A program made the translations under genes and the position numbers. A stretch of 64,000 bases of DNA from NCBI GenBank assembly GCA_020152595.1, contig JAIGNY010000466.1, positions 141,001 to 205,000 on the forward strand, in the 5' to 3' direction. The notes beneath the pieces were generated by a model. That model had not been told where the DNA came from, made no database searches, and saw only the letters and a program-made list of their open reading frames with translations. How positions within the stretch are numbered: position 1 is the first letter of the stretch; each line of letters opens with the position of its first letter. This DNA is from Chiridota heheva (taxonomy: Eukaryota > Echinodermata > Holothuroidea > Apodida > Chiridotidae). Of this stretch, positions 36,626 through 64,000 are shown in pieces.

Positions 36626-37420
36626 ATTGTAACGTTTCCGTTACCTTACATTTGTTTCGAAGTTGGTGAAATGTAACCTGTATTTTCATTTATTGTAGTC
36701 CAGAATTGCATGCCCAAATCGTCAATGCGAACACCTGTTTACTCTTAATATCAAAGTTCGTTTATTGTTATAGTTGCATATCATATCATTAATAAATCTT
36801 GAATTAAACTTGCATTTGAAGATTTGGAAGGTTATTGACATCTATCTTAAACATAAATAAGTTAGATAAATTTAAGTCAACTTTGTACCTATTTGCCTTG
36901 CCCCATTCTATTTTAAGTTTTGTTATTTGTAGCGAACATAGCAAAGCGCATTAACACTATTCAGATCCAACATAAACTATGCATCTTTCGGCTTAGGAAG
37001 TAAAGGCTTAAGTACGATGAATTACATTGTCAAGTGTTCAACTCTAACCTACGTGTAGTGACATACGTGAGTATATATTTTGACCATATTTAGGAAGTAA
37101 ATAATGATCTATTCTACAAAAAATAAAACATAGACAACAATGTATTATTGTGTCTGCATGGTTCAGCTTTCTTGGAAATAAAGTGATTTATACATACACT
37201 TGCTGGTGAGAAGAATTCCATTCGATTGTTTTTTATCTGCTGTCGGGTACATTATCTAAATTAAGTGATTACACCAGTATAATGTCTGACAATTACTCAA
37301 AAGAGTTTACGACCTTTAAATATTAGCCCGGGCCAATGTGACTTAAGTTTCGATGATATTATTGAAACATTGTCTCGTTAAGGTAGTCATTAGTTCAGTC
37401 TTTATGTCAAAAGACTCGGC
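36626..37420. other. Non-coding stretch
   Basis: Nothing recognisable. Confidence 0.4.
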
Positions 37421-37424
37421 TGGA

Positions 37425-37805
37425 ACGTATGGTCAACTACAGACTCTGCAGGTACCTCGAGAGGAACTCCATCCTCTCCCCTACTCAAAATGACTTCAGG
37501 AAAAAGCGAAACTGCCTGGTACCTCGAGAGGAACTCCATCCTCTCCCTCGGTGCTCAAAATGGCTTCAGAAAAAAACGAAACTGCTTGGACACTCGACAC
37601 CTTTATCCGTGAAGCCTTCGTCAGAAATCCTCACGCCATCTCTATCTTCTTCGACCTCGAAAAGGCCTTCGACACCACGTGGCGGTATGGTGTCCCCAAG
37701 GACCTCCACTCCTCTGGCCTCAGAGGTTTCCTCCCCACCTTCATCCAGAATTTCCTCCACTCCCGCCACTTCCGAGTACGCATCGGTAACAGCTACTCCT
37801 AAATG
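37425..37805 (+). mobile_element. Jockey-like reverse transcriptase fragment with internal 68-bp duplication
   Basis: Begins RMVNYRLCRYLERNSILSPT, then a 'QxDFRKKR' block. The stretch GGTACCTCGAGAGGAACTCC and what follows is present twice (37450 and 37518). After the second copy, frame 3 reads AISIFFDLEKAFDTTWRYGV, then DLHSSGLRGFLPTFIQNFLH and RVRIGNSYS before a stop. These are RT blocks 2-3 of jockey-type LINEs (FDLEKAYDTTW). The catalytic YADD region is missing because the fragment ends at 37805. It is C-rich, unlike its surroundings. Confidence 0.85.
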
Positions 37806-37823
37806 TACACCCAACACCTGGGG

Positions 37824-38095
37824 AAGTCGCCATTTTGTGATATTTCCCATGATCCTTTACTATCCTAAGGTTAAAGCCTTATGCAATGTTACATATATTT
37901 CAATATTTTTTCTAGGGGAAACTTTGAATTCCTGAAGTGTGTTACTGTCCTGGCTAAATAGTATCCACTCCCATTCTATATGTTTACCACGCCGTTTTCC
38001 GACATATTAGAAATAATAAACAATAAAACTAGGCTTTTAGGTGCGAAACATCCATTTTGAAAATAAAAATGTGTTGTTCACATTGAATATTACAA
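37824..38095. mobile_element. 485-bp inverted-repeat element, copy 3 (truncated)
   Basis: The interior phrases 'cgccattttgtgatatttc.catgatcctt', 'gttaaagccttatgcaatgttac' and 'taccacgccgtttt' match copies 1 and 2. Both terminal inverted repeats are missing. The left edge abuts the RT fragment. Confidence 0.8.
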
Positions 38096-38099
38096 TGAT

Positions 38100-38940
38100 G
38101 TATATTGGGGCACGGGCCCCAAGAAAAGCTCATCTCCTTTACTTTGTCAACTTCTTTTTATATGACACTATATTCATTTGCAGTGTAATCCTATACTCTC
38201 AAGCAGGTAATATAAGCTGTTCAAAGTATCTTTCCATATAACTATGTAATCAAACCAATGTATTACCCAGTTCATTGCACGATTGCCTTATGATTATTGT
38301 GTGGTCCCATTTTCGTTTGACATTTTTCATTCAGAGTCATGCATATTGAACAACACATTTCATTTAATTTATTATCTCCGGTCTGTACTTGATATAGAAG
38401 GTGATCATTTAACATGTTATCAAAACATTGAATCATTGTTTACTTCCAAAAGATAAGACTTGACAGACGTTATCTCAAGGAAAACGTTTTCAATTATACT
38501 TAATTCAGCCCATTTCATCAGAAATATTACAATACTATTACATCAAATATCAAAGGAAAGCATAGTATATGATATTAACTTAAGCATGCCATAATACAAA
38601 ATGTACAAAAAAATACAAAAAATCATCATGAAATATGTAAAAAGCTGAAGAACACCCAAAGATTCCCACCTTTTAAAACTGATACGATCAAAATCAAATG
38701 AAATAGATAAAAGAGTGGTAAATTGAACAAAAAGTAAAACTGAAATGTGAAATGTCAGAAATTGGATAAAATAGTAAACATTCATGACAATAAAAGATAT
38801 TTTAATGAAATAGCTAATATTTTATAATATTACAATTTAATGACATTAAGAACAAGAACGGAAATAAATATTCAACCTGCCAACAACTAAAATAAGATTA
38901 AAGTAAGACATATTGTATCCCTTAAGTCTTTAAATTATTC
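38100..38940. other. AT-rich non-coding stretch
   Basis: Nothing recognisable. Confidence 0.4.
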
Positions 38941-38946
38941 AAATAA

Positions 38947-39063
38947 GCATCATCATCATCATCATCATTGTCGTCGTCGTCGTCTCCGTCGTCGCCACCG
39001 TCGTCATCGTCGTCAACATTATCATCATCATCGCCATCGCCATCGTCGTCGTCGTCGTCGTCG

Positions 39064-39104
<41 letters not shown>

Positions 39105-39138
39105 GTCATCGTCGTCATCGTCATCGTCATCATCATCG

Positions 39139-39170
<32 letters not shown>

Positions 39171-39232
39171 ATCGTCGTTGTCATCGTCATCGTCGTCATC
39201 GTCATCATCATAATCATCATCATCTTCATTAC
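38947..39232. repeat. (TCA)/(TCG)n trinucleotide array
   Basis: Interspersed TCA, TCG and occasional TCC, GCC and ACA triplets over ~285 bp. The all-Ser frame on the plus strand is an artefact. Confidence 0.96.
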
Positions 39233-39239
39233 TATTTTC

Positions 39240-40600
39240 ATTACTTTCGTTATATTCATCATTATCATAATTCTAATTATTTCATTTTGTTAATAATTAT
39301 GATTACTATTATCATTTTCTTTATTATGAAAGAAGTCATTCATTTAGTTTCTAAAGTACAACACTATTTTTTTAAAGAAAATCTATATAGATTCAAAAGA
39401 AGTGTTGGACTGTAACATACATCATAACGTTAACCTAATTTTCAGTCGTTGGATCATGAAGATATTTCACAAGTTAAAAGGCGCAACTACTTACAGTGTG
39501 GTATGCAATTATATATACTTTGAATGTTCAACAGTAAATTAAATACAACATTTCTTTAGGAAATCGTTTAACAATATTCAGGAAGCAACTTTAACTATAG
39601 GCCTATGAACAATATTCAACTAGGCTAACATATGATAACAGTTTCGTTAACTATCATAATCCTTCATAGACAATAACTAACGTAAGCAATGCACTTTTCG
39701 CTACTACGTTTCTATACATTGTGCAAATATAAATTATAATCAAAGTTCAATGTGTCATGAAGCCTGGGCAGTATATAATACATGTATAGTAATATAGGCC
39801 TATATGCAGCGGTAGCTATATTGTACTGTTCATGGACCTTGAGTGTTATCAATGTATATACATAGGTATGTATTGTTTGATCTCTGAATCGTGCAACAAC
39901 GACAAACATGAGTTAGCATTATATATGTTTAGCCTTTTGTCAGTTCACTCACTTTTTATTTATTTTTATTTCTGGAAAAATCTCATTGTGTATTGAACGT
40001 ATGAAGAACTCGATGAAATGAATTGTTATATTCATGGCCAATATGATAAGGTGTGCGTTAAAATTTTGCATTACATAAATCCCGTATATGGCTTTACAAT
40101 AAGTCATGCGTAGATATACAGACACTACAATGTCACTTAAAACATGGAAAGTACCCATAATAAATTATTCTATGAAGAATTTAACATATTATAGCATCCT
40201 TTCAAAGGTACTGAATTCGCAGCGTTCAAACTCGGTATAATTTAACATATGCCATATGTGGCTTTTCAACGCATAGGCGGCCACTATTTCAACTATTACA
40301 GATTTTCATTCAATTTGATCAACTTTCCACAATATGTGCATTAATATCTGAGGCTACACCGTCAACCTACACACTAATTTTTTCATCCAGAACCAAACTA
40401 CAAAACGTTTGGTACTTAGACCTTGCTGTCGTTTCCCATTGAATCTGGTTGAGAACCTTCCTCCTAGATATTGTCGGTATTATCGATTCCAGTTGACAAA
40501 TTTGTATTAAAATGACAATTTAATGCTGCAGGTTAAACAATTTTGATGATATATGATACTTGGGTTATAAATGAAGAAGTGAAACGTGCAACGTATTTAT
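39240..40600. other. AT-rich non-coding stretch
   Basis: No gene recognised. It is the distal downstream flank of the minus-strand receptor gene. Confidence 0.4.
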
Positions 40601-40603
40601 GAA

Positions 40604-41231
40604 TATGTGATCTCATCCCCGCGATAGCATGGCATGAGTAATCGCTGTACATATGTGATCTCATCCCCGCGATAGCATGGCATGAGTAATCGCTGTACAT
40701 ATGTGATCTCATCCCCGCGATAGCATGGCATGAGTAATCGTTGTACATATGTGATCTCATCCCCGCGATAGCATGGCATAAGTAATCGCTGTACATATGT
40801 GATCTCATCCCCGCGATAGCATGGCATGAGTAATCGCTGTACATATGTGATCTCATCCCCGCGATAGCATGGCATGAGTAATCGCTGTACATATGTGATC
40901 TCATCCCCGCGATAGCATGGCATGAGTAATCGCTGTACATATGTGTTCTCATCCCCGCGATAGCATGGCATGAGTAATTGCTGTACATATGTGATCTCAT
41001 CCCGCGATAGCATGGCATGAGTAATCGCTGTACATATGTGATCTCATTCCCGCGATAGCATGGCATGAGTAATCGCTGTACATATGTGATCTCATCCCCG
41101 CGATAGCATGGCATGAGTAATCGCTGTACATATGTGATCTCATCCCCGCGATAGCATGGCATGAGTAATCGCTGTACATATGTGATCTCATGCCCGCAAT
41201 AGCATGGCATGAGTAATCGCTGTACATATTT
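40604..41231. repeat. 48-bp minisatellite, 13 copies
   Basis: The unit GTGATCTCATCCCCGCGATA followed by GCATGGCATGAGTAATCGCT and GTACATAT repeats with starts at 40607, 40655, 40703 and so on to 41182. One copy (about 40991) is one base short, and only a few substitutions are seen. It lies about 300 bp beyond the stop codon of the minus-strand receptor. Frames stay open on the minus strand because 48 is divisible by three. I see no reason to think it is translated. Confidence 0.97.
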
Positions 41232-41524
41232 CAAATATAGTGCATGAAAGTCTACATTTTTATAATATCAGGATGAAGAAACAGATCCTTGTTACTATAT
41301 CCCCAAATCACACAAGATGAAAATCGCACAATTTATATTTGCTTCTAAGTGGTTTATACCCCACCCATCTATTCCCATTCGTTAAATGAAGATGAATTCT
41401 TAAAGATTCTCATTTTTAGTGTACATGAGTCAAAATTTAAGAGGATGATTGTTCAGCAGTATTGGTTTTGGGAATTGCCACACAATATGAAGCTACAAGA
41501 CGCCTTTAAATTACACCTTTATGC

Positions 41525-56153
<14,629 letters not shown>

Positions 56154-56654
56154 TTTATCTCTTCAAACTGAATTACATTCTAACAGCCAACTCACACGAA
56201 CAGACTATATTCATTTTGTAACACTCTCTTCTGTGCATCTGTGTTTTATACCCCGAATTGCTCAAAGAAAACAAAAAGTGAAAGCAAAAGATCTTTTTGA
56301 AAAATAGCTTTCGATATCACGCATTGCGTGAAAAGAGCCATGATGAACTTTGAACTTGAATAAACTTACTTTTAGTTTTATGTTCATAACAAATGTGATT
56401 GATTGTTTGAAACAATTGAATTACAAAAGCAATATTTGAACTCTCTTTCTTTGTTTTAAACGTATATTTTACTTTGTATGGATTAGTACATAATCTTATC
56501 ACATGGATATGTAAGTCTTGTATTTAAAACGTTTTAAAAAAAACTATCAGACAGTTAAATCATAAAAAGGTAATGTTTTAAGACAATTTTCTTTTCCAGT
56601 TATCGTTAAAGTACTTTCTACATATCTTACTTCCATTACAGATTATTTTGCAGA
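56154..56654. promoter_or_regulatory. Shared divergent promoter interval
   Basis: 501 bp separate the start codons of the two divergent receptor genes. Within it, TATAAAA lies on the minus strand (56243-56249) and TATTTAAA on the plus strand (56521-56528). AAAAGTGAAAGC near 56274-56286 resembles an IRF-type site (weak). Transcription starts are inferred, not seen. Confidence 0.6.
56243..56249 (-). promoter_or_regulatory. TATA box of the pseudokinase receptor gene
   Basis: TATAAAA on the minus strand in the context GGGGTATAAAACAC, about 90 bases upstream of the ATG. This leaves a 5' UTR of about 60 bases if transcription starts some 30 bases downstream. Confidence 0.6.
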
Positions 56655-63167
<6,513 letters not shown>

Positions 63168-64000
63168 GTAAGTACTTGTACAAATTATCGTAAACGTAAG
63201 ATATTTCTTTCCCAGGATTAGCTTTATCAAAACATCATCAGATGACAGTCAACCTGTATGATTACCGTAACTCTTGTAAGTTGCAGGGGAAATGAAACTG
63301 GAATTTATCCCCTGGCAATATCAAACTTTCATAATCCTTTGCAAGATTTAAACGTACATATACTGAATGTTATGAATTTCAGCGATCTTATCAATCGGTT
63401 TTCATTTGATTTTACTTTTTGTATCATAAAACGTTCTCAAGCCGTGTAGGGCTACATTGCAATGCTGCTTACTCCATAAATGTTTTTATTTTATGATATT
63501 TTCTCTTGTTGCCTGTAATTTGTTTTAATACTTATTGTCTATCATTTTGTCAGTTTTATATGTACACAAATTGCTACAGATAATACAGTTAGATTAATGA
63601 ACGCCTTTTAAAAATGTTGGTTAATCGATCACTACCCTCGAGAACGAGTTTAGAAGGAGCGGCATTTAACAATATTTCACACGAATATTTCAATTGACAT
63701 TGAGTTCTTGGCTGTAACTTGGACTGCAACCAATGTTGTTACAAACGTTCCTGAGTCAGTGAGTTGTGTGAAATTAACTTGAGGAAGGGGAGAATGGACA
63801 CCGGTAATAACACATTAGGGATTATTCAGTGTAGAATATTTAAAACTAAGGTATCATGCTATGTTGTTGGAATTGGCTTCAAAGGATGTGTTTAACATTG
63901 ACATATTTTTTATAGAGTTTATAAACATTTATATATTTTTATGATATAAAGATTTGTTGTGAGCATTTCATTTTGAGTGTTGTACATAGCTATGTTATAA
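63168..64000. other. Intron or 3' flank of the Ig receptor
   Basis: No further exon with convincing splice sites was found before the window end. Confidence 0.45.

Noticed and set aside
38939..39268. Poly-Ser and poly-Met open frames over trinucleotide arrays (also 20.65 and 58.6 kb)
   Set aside because: Artefacts of (TCA)/(GAT) repeats with no flanking coding context.
40533..41234. 233-codon repeat protein on the minus strand
   Set aside because: It arises from the 48-bp minisatellite and has no leader, domain or splice support.

Overview
The window is 64 kb of AT-rich, repeat-laden, intron-containing animal DNA. It has GT-AG introns, vertebrate/echinoderm-style Ig receptor exons of phase 1, non-LTR retrotransposon remains, tRNA-derived SINE-like elements, many inverted-repeat elements and very long (AT)n and (GAT)n arrays. 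The mix suggests a marine invertebrate, perhaps an echinoderm such as a sea cucumber. That assignment is inference with low confidence, because nothing in the window names a species.

Layout: 2-744 is a broken CXC (tesmin/TSO1-like) cysteine-rich gene, cut by the window edge. From 0.75 to 41 kb I find no convincing host gene. The stretch holds tandem repeats (a ~280-bp unit at 2.4-3.6 kb, a degenerate array at 4.4-5.5 kb, a 177-bp unit at 7.1-8.1 kb, a perfect 187-bp duplication at 22.9 kb, a 27-bp minisatellite at 21.1 kb and a 48-bp minisatellite at 40.6 kb). It also holds long dinucleotide and trinucleotide arrays, and two small inverted-repeat families: ~485 bp at 22.4, 30.4 and (truncated) 37.8 kb, and ~252 bp at 33.7 and 34.9 kb. 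Decayed non-LTR elements lie at 11.9-13.4 kb (+), 16.1-16.5 kb (-), 25.95-28.9 kb (-), 36.1 kb (+) and 37.4 kb (+).

The gene-bearing part is 41.5-64 kb. On the minus strand (56153 down to 41525) I can chain 18 coding exons by splice phase. They form a ~1,035-residue receptor: signal peptide, V-type Ig domain, two tandem copies of an Ig pair, one transmembrane segment, a juxtamembrane tail with two overlapping ITIM-like tyrosines, and a receptor-tyrosine-kinase fold. The kinase has lost its catalytic residues (HRD reads HPY, the catalytic-loop Asn is Lys, DFG reads DFI, and the glycine loop and probably the beta-3 Lys are gone). It is therefore a pseudokinase. The ectodomain also carries a one-base frameshift and an in-frame stop, so this copy is a decaying paralogue, a null allele, or is affected by sequence error.

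Head to head with it, with start codons about 500 bp apart, a plus-strand gene begins at 56655: signal peptide, one V-type Ig domain lacking the second canonical Cys, one transmembrane segment, and a cytoplasmic tail assembled from very small exons. It is still open at the last exon I can see (63167). The shared 500-bp interval contains a good TATA box for the minus gene. This divergent pair of single-pass Ig receptors, one a pseudokinase with ITIM-like motifs, is the most interesting system in the window.
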